From: Scatosoma sp045614565
GTDB taxonomy: Bacteria; Bacillota; Clostridia; Christensenellales; Borkfalkiaceae
DNA length: 16,957 nucleotides
NCBI GenBank assembly: GCA_045614565.1
Contig: JAZLDG010000107.1
Span: forward strand, 1 to 16,957
Direction: 5' to 3'
The notes beneath the pieces are model-generated. The model ran no database searches and had not been told where the DNA came from. It saw nothing but the letters and a program-made list of their open reading frames with translations. The position numbers were made by a program, and so were the translations under genes. Shown here piece after piece: positions 1 to 6,240 of the stretch; the first letter of the stretch is position 1, and every line of letters begins with the position of its first letter.

Positions 1-105
1 AAAATAATTGCGCATGAGCTTTTTTGTGGCCCATTCTGCTATCTCTTTCGTCGGAGCCGGACGGCGAACTGATAAATACCAGTCCAGTGTATATTTTCTC
101 GACAT
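1..105 (-). CDS. Partial small phage gene, 5' end only
   Basis: The first 35 codons of a gene that leaves the window at the left edge; it begins MSRKYTLDWYLSVRRP. Its ATG overlaps the stop codon of the preceding gene by one base (TAATG), and a GGAGG sits 10 bases upstream inside that gene. This translational coupling is the main evidence that it is real. The visible residues are basic and carry no motif I recognise, so no function is proposed. Confidence 0.6.
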   Translation of the reverse strand, partial: MSRKYTLDWYLSVRRPAPTKEIAEWATKKLMRNYF

Positions 106-437
106 TAGAAGAAATCCTCCAAACTGTAACGCTTCGGCCCCGTCTTCACTGGTGCGCTTGCTTGCGGTTCGTACGTTTCGGGTAAACCGAGATACTTGCG
201 GATGAACTGCAATGTACCCGTCGGGGTAAATACGTAAGCGTTATTGTTCTTGTTCTTTTTCGCGTATTCGTACATCTGCTTGTAGCAATCCTCCGCGGTC
301 TTCGTATGGTCGATTTCCGCGTCGGGGGTGCTTTTCAGCACCTCCGCCATCGCCGCAACCACTTCGGAAAGAATAACCTTGTCCTTGTGGGTTTCAATAT
401 CTTGCTTCTGCATTTCGATAAATTCTACTGCTATCAT
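105..437 (-). CDS. Small phage protein of unknown function (110 aa)
   Basis: I place the start at the ATG at 437 (MIAVEFIEMQKQ), because GGAGGG lies about 8 bases upstream. An in-frame TTG at 455 would put the Shine-Dalgarno inside the gene. The protein is charged and mostly helical in appearance, with Tyr- and Asn-rich stretches in the middle and a Pro-rich linker before a C-terminal KRYSLEDFF. There is no signal peptide or membrane segment. I do not recognise the family. It is the next-to-last visible gene of the leftward early operon: it starts 14 bases after the coiled-coil gene ends and is coupled to the gene at the left edge. A small accessory or regulatory phage protein is likely, but this is context only. 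Confidence 0.6.
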   Translation of the reverse strand: MIAVEFIEMQKQDIETHKDKVILSEVVAAMAEVLKSTPDAEIDHTKTAEDCYKQMYEYAKKNKNNNAYVFTPTGTLQFIRKYLGLPETYEPQASAPVKTGPKRYSLEDFF

Positions 438-451
438 ATCTCTGCCCTCCG

Positions 452-1450
452 TCAAATACCACAGTCGTCGAATACGGCGTGTACCGCCGCCTTACATTTC
501 TTCGCCGATTCGTCGTCCATTTCACCAATAAGCGCGCACATCTCGTCCAAAAGGTCTTGGAACGTCTCAAATTTGACCTTAAACACGACCACCGCGTCGC
601 CCTTGATTTCTACCTTTGCAGGCTCGGTTTTCACCGTTTCAGCCTGTTCCAATCGTTTACGCAGGGTTTCCATTTCTTTTTCCATCGCGGCTTTTGCGGC
701 GCGCTCTTCTTCCAATGCCTTGTCCTTGCTTGCGATCTCGTCTTCTAAAACGTGCTTTTCTTCTTCCGCTTTATCAAGTTTTTTTGCCTGTTCGGGATCG
801 GGTTGATAGATAACCGTAGGCTCGGCACTTTCCTTTTCGGCAAGTTTCTCGCGCAGTTCTTCGTTTTCTTCTTCCAAACGTTTTTGATCGGCGCGGATAC
901 CTTTTTGCTCTTTGATAAGGTCAGAATACTCCGCTTGATATTCAGCGTTTTCCTTTTCCAAGTCTGCCTTTTCTTCAAGGACGAGCGCAAGCTGTTGCGT
1001 TGCCTTGTCGCGTTCCTCGATTGCTGCTTTTACCGCCGCATTGATTTCCGATGTCCTCGCTGTATCAAGGTCGATTTTTTCAAGGATTTCTTCGCGTTCT
1101 TCTTCGTTTACGCTCGTCAGCAAGGCGAGTTTCGTCACGCCGATAGTAGCGTGCGCTCTAATAAACTCTTCCGGCAATTTCTCGATAACCGAGATGTAAT
1201 TGTACGCTTGCCGTTCCTTGATACCGAGCGCGTTGACCGTGTAGTCCGCGAAATCTTCAAAGCCCGCCGCCTTGTAACGTTTACTGTCGCGCATTTCACG
1301 GATAGCACTCGCCATCTCAACCCAATGCTCGGCGCTCTTTCGTGCGTTGTAGCAGATACGCTCGTGTAAATCCTTAAACTGCTGTTGCTCAACGGTCAGA
1401 CCGCTGTTGTCCGCCAGCATAAGCTGGTCAAAGTGTTCATAGTTTCCCAT
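452..1450 (-). CDS. Coiled-coil phage protein with a conserved N-terminal domain
   Basis: The protein has 332 residues. Residues about 15-125 form a compact helical domain (contains ERICYNARKSAEHW and FADYTVNALGIKERQAYNYI). It resembles the DNA-binding-like domain of phage and plasmid proteins annotated as DUF3102 or ParB-related; I give this from memory of the pattern, not a search. Residues about 135-270 are an almost continuous Glu/Lys/Ala-rich coiled coil, and about 280-330 form a small C-terminal domain ending in FDDCGI. AAGGAG lies about 10 bases before the ATG. A short TCCC-GAAA-GGGA hairpin lies just upstream of the ribosome binding site, and a 16-bp dyad lies 39 bases upstream of the start. 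The architecture suggests a dimeric DNA-associated protein acting in replication or partition. No enzyme motif is visible. Confidence 0.75.
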   Translation of the reverse strand: MGNYEHFDQLMLADNSGLTVEQQQFKDLHERICYNARKSAEHWVEMASAIREMRDSKRYKAAGFEDFADYTVNALGIKERQAYNYISVIEKLPEEFIRAHATIGVTKLALLTSVNEEEREEILEKIDLDTARTSEINAAVKAAIEERDKATQQLALVLEEKADLEKENAEYQAEYSDLIKEQKGIRADQKRLEEENEELREKLAEKESAEPTVIYQPDPEQAKKLDKAEEEKHVLEDEIASKDKALEEERAAKAAMEKEMETLRKRLEQAETVKTEPAKVEIKGDAVVVFKVKFETFQDLLDEMCALIGEMDDESAKKCKAAVHAVFDDCGI

Positions 1451-1488
1451 AAGTAAGTGTCTCCTTTCCCTTTCGGGATTTTATTGTT

Positions 1489-1504
1489 TTGCAGTTGACT
1501 GCAA
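1489..1504. promoter_or_regulatory. 16-bp dyad, copy 1 of 3
   Basis: TTGCAGTTGACTGCAA has two 7-bp arms around a 2-base centre. It lies between the helicase-loader stop (1509) and the start of the coiled-coil gene (1450). The same dyad, read on the other strand, is at 7569-7584, and a 13/16 match is at 5503-5518. A 2-base loop is too small for an RNA hairpin, so a protein-binding site on DNA is more likely. The binding protein is unknown. Confidence 0.55.
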
Positions 1505-1508
1505 TTTT

Positions 1509-2393
1509 TCAAAATTCGATTTCTTGTTGTCTTGCCCTGCGCTGGCTTTCGGTCAGTTGCAGAAGCACCATTTTGTTGACGAGCTTATCGACGATTTCTC
1601 TCGGTAAAAGCCCGTCGATTGCTAATTCTTTTATAGAAGCTCTACTCGTGATCACTGTCGGAAAATTACGCTCATGTCGACGTTTAATAATCTCGCAAAA
1701 TTTTCCCGCCGCCCAATTTTCAGCACTACGTTTACTTGTTTTTATTCCCGTAAAATCGTCAAGGATTAAGCAATCTACTTGCGTGTAGCTCGCCATTACG
1801 TCTTGTTCCGTAGTTGTTGCCGTGTTACTGTACGTCGCTTTCAAGTCTTCAAAAATTCTCTCTACGCTCGTAAACGTGCACAACACTCCGTCTTTTTGCA
1901 ACGCTTTTAGGATTGCTGCGGCAAGATAAGTCTTACCTGTATCCATACCACCGTATAGCCATATTCCCCGTCCCGATTCCTTGACTGCCTGAAAATTTTG
2001 ACAGAACCTTTCGCAACGCTCACAAACCGTTATGTAGTGTTCACTGCTACTGCCGTCTAATATGTTATAAAACGATGAGCGTAGTACGTCTGCGGGTAAT
2101 ACGCTCTCGTTAATCGCCTGATACGCTCTTACTTTCGCGATACGTTCCCTGCTTCGCTCTTCTTGTTCGGCACGTCGTCTTTCGCAATCGCACGGGCATT
2201 TGATGTAAAAATACCGATCAGGCATATCCAACGACTTTTCTTTCCCGCAAAGCCTACAAAAGATCTTGTCAAGTACAACGTATTCGCGAGTAGGGTCGAT
2301 CGTGGACAACCAATGTCTTTTTCGCGCTTCGTACTGTTCGGGGGTGAAATGCGTTGATTTAATACTCTCTCCGATATGTTTCAGTTCTCCCAT
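1509..2393 (-). CDS. DnaC/IstB-type helicase-loader ATPase
   Basis: A 294-residue AAA+ protein that would load the replicative helicase onto the phage origin. Residues 46-70 hold a Cys cluster (CRLCG, then CPCDCERRR), a probable zinc-binding N-terminal module common in Gram-positive phage loaders. Walker A is GGMDTGKT at 148-155, Walker B is VDCLILDDF near 206-213, and a sensor-like VITSRAS lies near 247. I chose the ATG at 2393, which has AGGAG 9 bases upstream. A GTG at 2399 is in frame but only 3 bases from that site. The gene begins 15 bases after the end of the initiator-type gene, the usual pairing in phage replication modules. IstB transposon ATPases share the fold, but no transposase is present, so a phage helicase loader fits better. 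Confidence 0.88.
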   Translation of the reverse strand: MGELKHIGESIKSTHFTPEQYEARKRHWLSTIDPTREYVVLDKIFCRLCGKEKSLDMPDRYFYIKCPCDCERRRAEQEERSRERIAKVRAYQAINESVLPADVLRSSFYNILDGSSSEHYITVCERCERFCQNFQAVKESGRGIWLYGGMDTGKTYLAAAILKALQKDGVLCTFTSVERIFEDLKATYSNTATTTEQDVMASYTQVDCLILDDFTGIKTSKRSAENWAAGKFCEIIKRRHERNFPTVITSRASIKELAIDGLLPREIVDKLVNKMVLLQLTESQRRARQQEIEF

Positions 2394-2408
2394 AATCACC
2401 GTCTCCTA

Positions 2409-3161
2409 TTATCCGCCTGCCTTTCCAAAGGTTTCTTCAAACCACTTGGCGTTTTCTCGCCGTTCTTCTTCGGAAAGGTCTTCATCTTGCTCGGTTTGCA
2501 CTTTCTCAAACGGTGCGTACTGCCCGGCAACAATACGGGCGGACAGCCTACAAAGCATTGACATCGTTTTCACGTTCTTTTTCAGCCAATCACTCTTCCT
2601 AAACTGCTCCGCTATCGTTTCCCAGTCTTCTTCTGTCAATTCAGCAAAAACGCTCGCGTCGTAGTTGTCGAAAACCACGTCGGGGAACTCCTTGAAGAAC
2701 CGTCCTTGGGCGTTCAATTCTTCTTCGCTTTCGCTATCAATCCCCCTTTGAGAATCCCCCTTTATATCTTCTCTTTTCGTATTATCCGTCAGGATAATAC
2801 TTTCTTCTTTCTTATTTTTATAAAGGTCAGAATCTACGTTTTGATTGTCGTTTGTTTCGATTTTCTTTCCGTTTTGATTGCGTTTTGATTGTCGTTTGTT
2901 TGTCGTTTGATTGTCGTTTGTTTCGATTTTCTTTCCGTTTTGCCTGCTTTGCGACCTTGTTTTCGATAAATCAAGGCTTGGCAGAAGCGCGGAAAAAATG
3001 GCTCGCGTGATCCCCTTAAACTCAGGCTTTCTACCATCAAAAATATATTCGATTAAGGCTTTGTATAATTGTCCTTTTTCGTCTTCGGAAAGCCCGTTTT
3101 CAGGATCACTAATCGTTGTATAATAGTTCTCCCAAAATGTAAATCCTTTCACTCCTGCCAT
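2409..3161 (-). CDS. Replication-initiation-type phage protein (DUF6291-like N-terminus)
   Basis: The protein has 250 residues. Its N-terminal 65 (WENYYTTISDPENGLSEDEK, then LYKALIEYIFDG and FSALLPSLDL) match the pattern of the small domain I know as DUF6291, found at the start of many Firmicute phage replication proteins. The middle, about 70-150, is low complexity: charged, Asn/Lys/Gln-rich, with NGKKIETNDNQ occurring twice. The C-terminal part (about 155-250) is helical and acidic and could play the DnaD-like role of contacting the helicase loader encoded next. A 37-bp DNA repeat encodes the duplicated peptide, so the gene may also contain the origin. AGGTG lies 4 bases before the ATG. The family assignment is by pattern and the replication role is by context. 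Confidence 0.75.
   Translation of the reverse strand: MAGVKGFTFWENYYTTISDPENGLSEDEKGQLYKALIEYIFDGRKPEFKGITRAIFSALLPSLDLSKTRSQSRQNGKKIETNDNQTTNKRQSKRNQNGKKIETNDNQNVDSDLYKNKKEESIILTDNTKREDIKGDSQRGIDSESEEELNAQGRFFKEFPDVVFDNYDASVFAELTEEDWETIAEQFRKSDWLKKNVKTMSMLCRLSARIVAGQYAPFEKVQTEQDEDLSEEERRENAKWFEETFGKAGG
2780..2799. other. Perfect 8-bp inverted repeat within the initiator gene
   Basis: TATTATCC and GGATAATA are separated by the 4 bases GTCA, inside an AT-rich stretch of the initiator-type gene and about 40 bp from the iteron-like repeats. It could be an origin hairpin or protein site, or simply coding-sequence coincidence. Confidence 0.4.
2840..2942. repeat. Iteron-like direct repeats
   Basis: An identical 37-bp block occurs at 2840-2876 and 2906-2942, 66 bp apart. 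Its first 18 bases, TTTGATTGTCGTTTGTTT, occur a third time at 2884-2901. Copies 2 and 3 are 22 bp apart, about two helical turns. The repeats sit inside the replication-initiation-type gene next to an AT-rich hairpin region. This is the arrangement of phage origins where the initiator binds iterons in its own gene. Confidence 0.6.
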
Positions 3162-3171
3162 AATTCACCTT

Positions 3172-3822
3172 TTAATATTTCGTTTCCCAATATTTTGTGT
3201 ATGTCTCCCATAAGCCGACGGCTTTAAGGTCTGCTACGAATTGCTCGATTATACTGTCGATACTCTGCGGAATGTCCTCTCGCGTATAGCGTTCTTCGTA
3301 GATGTCTTCCCCATCGCAAATCTCGTATTTGAACCATTTTGCGGTCGGGATAACTTCGAGATACATAGGGTGTTGTACGGAATTCAAATACTTGCCTACG
3401 TTCGCGTAGTTCTCTACGCGCTTACAGTCAAGGATTTCTCCCGCCTTTACCCAGTCGCACTTTGCCATCAATAAGAACCGTACGCCCATAATGGTCTTGT
3501 CCTTATATGCGGCTACTTGGTACGTACCGCCCTGCATTATCTTCGCCATCTCCACAATACACTTGAATTCCTTGTCCTTGCTTCGCTTGGCGTAGGTTTC
3601 GCAATGCTCGTATGCAGGTTGCTCGTCGCTCCGTATCATTTCGTAAACGGCGTCCTCGAACGAGATACCGCGCAACATTATTTCGTTTTGCTCGCACGGC
3701 TCTTTTCGGAGCATTTTCAAAAATTCTTCTCTCGCACTTTCCCCGTCCCCCTCCGCGCAGTTGTATTGATACATCCACGCGGAAAGTAGAGATTGCGTTA
3801 TGAGATAACGCGGTTCATTCAT
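3172..3822 (-). CDS. PD-(D/E)XK nuclease, RecB/Cas4-like
   Basis: A 216-residue protein with the pattern of a phage RecB-family exonuclease. Glu56 in GISFED fits the helical acidic residue. Asp123 in AKCDW, followed by GEILDCKR (Asp132, Lys134), fits the D...DxK catalytic core. The length is normal for small phage nucleases of this superfamily. The start codon overlaps the stop of the recombinase gene by one base (TAATG), so the two are translationally coupled. This nuclease would resect double-stranded ends to give the single strands used by the neighbouring ATPase. A Cas4-type iron-sulfur cluster is not evident. The family call is by motif spacing and the partnership by context. Confidence 0.72.
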   Translation of the reverse strand: MNEPRYLITQSLLSAWMYQYNCAEGDGESAREEFLKMLRKEPCEQNEIMLRGISFEDAVYEMIRSDEQPAYEHCETYAKRSKDKEFKCIVEMAKIMQGGTYQVAAYKDKTIMGVRFLLMAKCDWVKAGEILDCKRVENYANVGKYLNSVQHPMYLEVIPTAKWFKYEICDGEDIYEERYTREDIPQSIDSIIEQFVADLKAVGLWETYTKYWETKY

Positions 3823-4958
3823 TACTCGTCCACCTCGCTGAAAACGGTTTGCTTTGCCGTTTTTTCGGCGGTTTCGCCGTCCGTCGATTTAGCGGTTGCC
3901 GTGTCGGGTTTCGTTGCGCTATCGTCCGTTTCCGCGCCCTTTACGCCCAATCCGTTGAGAATATCGTCGGCAAGCGCGCGACCTTTTTTCGGTTCAGGTT
4001 GCTCTGTCTTTTCTTCGGCGGGCGGCGAAACGTACTCTTTCTTTTCACGATCCCACACAAAGCCGAGCGTTGTAATACGTTCCTTGCAGATTGCTTTCAG
4101 CTCGACGAGTGACGTCAGTTTATGGGGAAGTTTCCCAAGCTCCGCCGCGCCGTTGGTGAACTGTTCGGGTTTGGTCCAACTCTCGATCAGTTTCTTGCCC
4201 TGTTCCATTACCGCCTCATATTCTTCGCGTTCTGCTTGGAAGAAATCGTTGTCCTTGGCGATGTTCGCGTTCGCCTCCGCAAACAGTCGCGTGATGTAGT
4301 CGTTCTTGTCCGCATCGCCCAAGGTTGCAATCTTGCGTACTCCGCTAATGCCGTAACACCCTTTCGCGAAATACTCGTCCGTCGGGGTAAAGCCGATCAT
4401 ACGCTGATTGCCGTTCATATAAACGTAGCCGCCGAAATCGCAGGGTTGCCATACGATATTCTTTGCGCTCCCCTCGCAAAGCAAACGCTGAATAGCGATA
4501 CCGTCTTTGTTCTTTTCTTCGACGGAGTGGAACACGTAGATAATGTTCTTGTCGTACACCGTCTTGAAACGGTTGGTAAGGGCTTGGAATTCAAGTTTTA
4601 CCGCGCCGTAGCCCTTTTGCGAAATCGTACCCGACTTCGTCTTGTTCACGGGATCCTTACGCATTACGTAGTCCTGTAAAAGTGTTATGAGCGAACCGCC
4701 CGTGTCAATAACGATGGTATCAAACGCTTTCAACTCGTCGCTTTTAAGGTCTTCGAGAAGTTCCTCGTACGTGCTTACCCGAGAGAACGGGGGACGGTGT
4801 TGGGCGCGGATACGCTGAATACCCTTATCAAGGTCGATAAGGATGGGGTTGGGTGCGGAAACGGCAAGAGTAGTTTTTCCTACGCCGGGCGCACCGTAAA
4901 GAATCGCCGAGAAACGCTGATTATTGAACGTTTCCTGTGAGGGTTGATAGATAGCCAT
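3822..4958 (-). CDS. Sak4-like phage recombinase ATPase (AAA_24 type)
   Basis: A 378-residue RecA-fold ATPase. Walker A is GAPGVGKTT at 22-30 and Walker B is TIVIDTGG at 81-88, with LIDLDKGIQRIRA between them. This early placement of the P-loop and the family's 'acidic tail' ending (about 300-378, Glu/Lys/Pro-rich) are typical of phage ATPases annotated Sak4 or AAA_24, which promote single-strand annealing and recombination-dependent replication. The ATG at 4958 is preferred because AGGAGG lies 7-8 bases upstream. An upstream in-frame ATG at 5078 would run through the tRNA-like element and has no good ribosome site. The downstream coupled nuclease completes a recombination pair. Confidence 0.82.
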   Translation of the reverse strand: MAIYQPSQETFNNQRFSAILYGAPGVGKTTLAVSAPNPILIDLDKGIQRIRAQHRPPFSRVSTYEELLEDLKSDELKAFDTIVIDTGGSLITLLQDYVMRKDPVNKTKSGTISQKGYGAVKLEFQALTNRFKTVYDKNIIYVFHSVEEKNKDGIAIQRLLCEGSAKNIVWQPCDFGGYVYMNGNQRMIGFTPTDEYFAKGCYGISGVRKIATLGDADKNDYITRLFAEANANIAKDNDFFQAEREEYEAVMEQGKKLIESWTKPEQFTNGAAELGKLPHKLTSLVELKAICKERITTLGFVWDREKKEYVSPPAEEKTEQPEPKKGRALADDILNGLGVKGAETDDSATKPDTATAKSTDGETAEKTAKQTVFSEVDE

Positions 4959-4984
4959 ATAAGCCTCCTTAAAGTGTATTTTGT

Positions 4985-5103
4985 TGGGGCTGTCGGAGTC
5001 GAACCGACGTTTGTCCTTTTGCCCCATATAGGCGGCTGTCAACCGCCTGCGTAGCCCTGCCGTTGGATGTCGTTCCACCCGTTCGGCAGTCTTGCGCTCC
5101 CCA
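4985..5103 (-). ncRNA. tRNA-like structured RNA (atypical cloverleaf)
   Basis: The 3' half looks like a tRNA. A T arm at 4992-5008 has 5 bp, GTCGG/CCGAC, around the loop TTCGACT, and is followed by AGCCCCA. An arm at 5031-5047 has 5 bp, GGCGG/CCGCC, around TTGACAG, which would present anticodon GAC (Val) at 5038-5040. The 5' half is abnormal. The strand TGGGG (5103-5099) can pair with CCCCA, but where a D arm belongs there is a long hairpin (CTGCCG 5089-5084 with CGGCAG 5062-5057), and the variable region is 22 bases. A rival pairing, TGGGGC at 5026-5021 with GCCCCA, would make an acceptor-T-arm minihelix instead. It fills the gap between the 48-residue gene and the recombinase gene. A degenerate phage tRNA is the conservative view. 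Confidence 0.42.
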
Positions 5104-5125
5104 GACGCGCTTTTCCGCGCCGTCC

Positions 5126-5272
5126 TTATTTTTTACGCTTAAAGAACCACGACTCGTCGTATTTAGCAAGCTTCCGTTCGGAACGGATAAGCAATACCAT
5201 CAATACCACGATTGCGACCACACCGATACCCAGTCCTATGCTGTTCAAGGTCAATACCGTTTCAATACTCAT
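5126..5272 (-). CDS. Small single-pass membrane protein (48 aa)
   Basis: A short gene: MSIETVLTLNSIG, then one hydrophobic segment at about residues 11-29 (GLGIGVVAIVVLMVLLI), then a basic, aromatic tail (KYDESWFFKRKK). One membrane span with a positive cytoplasmic C-terminus is likely. AAGGAGG lies about 8 bases before the ATG, inside the end of the zinc-ribbon gene, which overlaps it by 11 bases. The good ribosome site, the overlap and the clear amphipathic layout argue that it is translated. The function is unknown; small phage membrane proteins of this kind are sometimes involved in exclusion or host takeover, but nothing here shows that. Confidence 0.6.
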   Translation of the reverse strand: MSIETVLTLNSIGLGIGVVAIVVLMVLLIRSERKLAKYDESWFFKRKK

Positions 5273-5492
5273 CGTCTTCGCCTCCTTGTTCTTCGTCTTC
5301 TTCGTGCTTGGCGTGGCACTTTTCGCAAATGCGCCCGTCGCACACGTCGTAGATTTCGTCGTCTTCGTAGAGTTCCTTTCCGCACTCTTCGCAATAGCCG
5401 ATTATATCGTCTTCGCTTTTGCGCCGAAATCTATCTTCATGATCTTCCCTGCAAAGCCCAATCCAAGGGGCTTGTAAATCTCTATCGCTCAT
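5262..5492 (-). CDS. Small CxxC zinc-ribbon protein (76 aa)
   Basis: Two knuckles, CEEC (Cys34, Cys37) and CEKC (Cys56, Cys59), enclose an acidic segment and form a probable zinc ribbon, with a strongly acidic C-terminal tail (EEDEEQGGEDDEY). Proteins of this size and shape are common in Firmicute phage early operons and are usually unassigned. The 16-bp dyad copy at 5503-5518 ends 11 bases upstream of the ATG and overlaps the region of its weak ribosome site (AGGG), so expression could be controlled there. The 3' end overlaps the 48-residue membrane gene. A nucleic-acid or protein-binding adaptor is a reasonable guess but is not shown. Confidence 0.68.
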   Translation of the reverse strand: MSDRDLQAPWIGLCREDHEDRFRRKSEDDIIGYCEECGKELYEDDEIYDVCDGRICEKCHAKHEEDEEQGGEDDEY

Positions 5493-5502
5493 TTTGTTCG
5501 CC

Positions 5503-5518
5503 CTGCATTTGATTGCAA
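5503..5518. promoter_or_regulatory. 16-bp dyad, degenerate copy
   Basis: CTGCATTTGATTGCAA matches 13 of 16 bases of the dyad at 1489-1504, in the same orientation. It occupies the short gap between an XRE regulator (stop at 5520) and the zinc-ribbon gene (start 5492). It may be a weaker operator of the same DNA-binding protein. Confidence 0.35.
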
Positions 5519-5519
5519 T

Positions 5520-5741
5520 TTATTTCGCGACGACGATTTCGTCAATCGTGCATCCGAGTGCCTGCGCTAACTTCGTCATAACGTCTAATTTGGCAAAGCG
5601 CTCACCGCGCTCGTATGCCACTATTACACGCTCACAAACACCGCTTTTCTCGGCAAGCTCCGCACGGGTTAAATTCATTACCTGCCGACGGTGCATCAGC
5701 TTTTCCTGTCTCGGGTATTTTGTTGCTCTTGCGTTTCTCAC
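5520..5741 (-). CDS. Small XRE-family regulator (73 aa)
   Basis: A helix-turn-helix protein: residues about 22-65 contain NLTRAELAEKSGVCERVIVAYERGE-type spacing (here broken: NLTRAELAEKSG, then VIVAYERGERF), followed by LAQALGCTIDEIVV. It starts at GTG, with AGGAGG 9 bases upstream, and has a basic 20-residue N-terminal extension. It is probably a Cro-like or accessory transcription regulator. The candidate hammerhead ribozyme lies directly upstream, and the 3' side of that RNA overlaps the approach to this ribosome site. Cleavage would therefore leave this gene at the 5' end of its own transcript. The DNA target is unknown; the 16-bp dyads are one candidate. Confidence 0.8.
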   Translation of the reverse strand: MRNARATKYPRQEKLMHRRQVMNLTRAELAEKSGVCERVIVAYERGERFAKLDVMTKLAQALGCTIDEIVVAK

Positions 5742-5760
5742 GTTCTGCTACCTCCTTTCG

Positions 5761-5822
5761 TTTGACCTGTCCTCATCAGGCAGGGTAGGTCAACTCCCTG
5801 CGACGTCTCACGACGTTTCGAC
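5761..5822 (-). ncRNA. Candidate type II hammerhead ribozyme with loop pseudoknot
   Basis: Reading the minus strand: GAAA (5819-5816); stem III CGTC/GACG (5815-5812 with 5807-5804) closed by a GTGA tetraloop; TC (5803-5802); stem I GCAGGG/CCCTGC (5801-5796 with 5785-5780); then CTGATGA (5779-5773). Every invariant core base is present, including the A5816:T5803 pair, and cleavage is expected between 5802 and 5801. Stem II is the open stem and is short: C5820:G5772, then either a G.T pair or T5821:A5770 and G5822:C5769 with one bulged G. It is compensated by a perfect 7-bp pseudoknot between TTGACCT in loop I (5793-5787) and AGGTCAA (5768-5762). The RNA fills the 80-base gap between two regulator genes and would cut their common mRNA. 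Confidence 0.85.
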
Positions 5823-6025
5823 TATGTTTTGAATATCTCATACACGCTTTCGATACTCATATCAAAGAGCTTTGCCATAGCGATCACGTATTGCATTGAC
5901 GGACGGTTGCGCCCGTTTAACCAATGCTCTACCGTTCTCACGCTCACGCCAAGCCGTTCGGCTAACGCCTTGCGTTTCAAGTTTCTTTCTTTCAGCAGCT
6001 TACGAAATTTCTTGTTTTTTGCCAT
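5822..6025 (-). CDS. Small XRE/Cro-family regulator (67 aa)
   Basis: Almost the whole protein is one helix-turn-helix domain: KALAERLGVSVRTVEHWLNG at about residues 18-37, followed by the usual third and fourth helices (YVIAMAKLFDMSIESVYEIF). The basic N-terminus (KNKKFRKLLKERNLKRK) would add DNA contacts. It starts 12 bases after the previous gene ends, with AAGGGG upstream. Size and position in the early operon fit a Cro-type repressor of the lysogeny promoter. Its stop codon TAG ends at 5822, exactly where the candidate hammerhead begins, so the ribozyme would trim the mRNA right behind this coding sequence. Confidence 0.82.
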   Translation of the reverse strand: MAKNKKFRKLLKERNLKRKALAERLGVSVRTVEHWLNGRNRPSMQYVIAMAKLFDMSIESVYEIFKT

Positions 6026-6036
6026 TTCTTTGCCCC

Positions 6037-6240
6037 TTACAGCCCTTTCAGCACGTCTCTCGATAAAGCGATTAAACTATCGCAAGAAACGTTTTTAATG
6101 TGCGTTCCACCGCCCCAAAACGTTATTCTTACGATTTCCTCGCACCCCTGCTTTTCGTACACCGCGTCAATCACTTCTACATTCGCGGCGATCAATAAGG
6201 GCTTCAAATACTTTTCTACGAATTCAGCCTTGTTCTCCAT
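6037..6240 (-). CDS. Small phage protein of unknown function (67 aa)
   Basis: Begins MENKAEFVEKYLKPLLIAAN. I chose the ATG at 6240 over an in-frame start at 6297 because GGAGG lies 8 bases upstream of it; the longer form would add 19 residues read inside the preceding gene. The two genes overlap by 17 bases, suggesting coupled translation. The protein looks alpha/beta, with a helical N-terminus, a strand-rich middle (VRITFWGGGTHIKNV) and a helical end. There is no recognised motif. Confidence 0.65.
   Translation of the reverse strand: MENKAEFVEKYLKPLLIAANVEVIDAVYEKQGCEEIVRITFWGGGTHIKNVSCDSLIALSRDVLKGL

Noticed and set aside
306..1369. Long plus-strand open frames opposite the coiled-coil gene
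   Set aside because: They mirror the minus-strand coding region, have no ribosome sites or recognisable motifs, and are Phe/Leu-rich antisense products of a Lys/Glu-rich coiled coil.
2840..2942. CRISPR array
   Set aside because: The repeats are only three, irregularly spaced, partly overlapping and inside a reading frame; there are no unique spacers of regular length and no cas genes.
4959..5078. A longer N-terminus for the Sak4-like ATPase starting at 5078
   Set aside because: It would translate through the tRNA-like element, while AGGAGG marks the ATG at 4958, where the family-like sequence begins.
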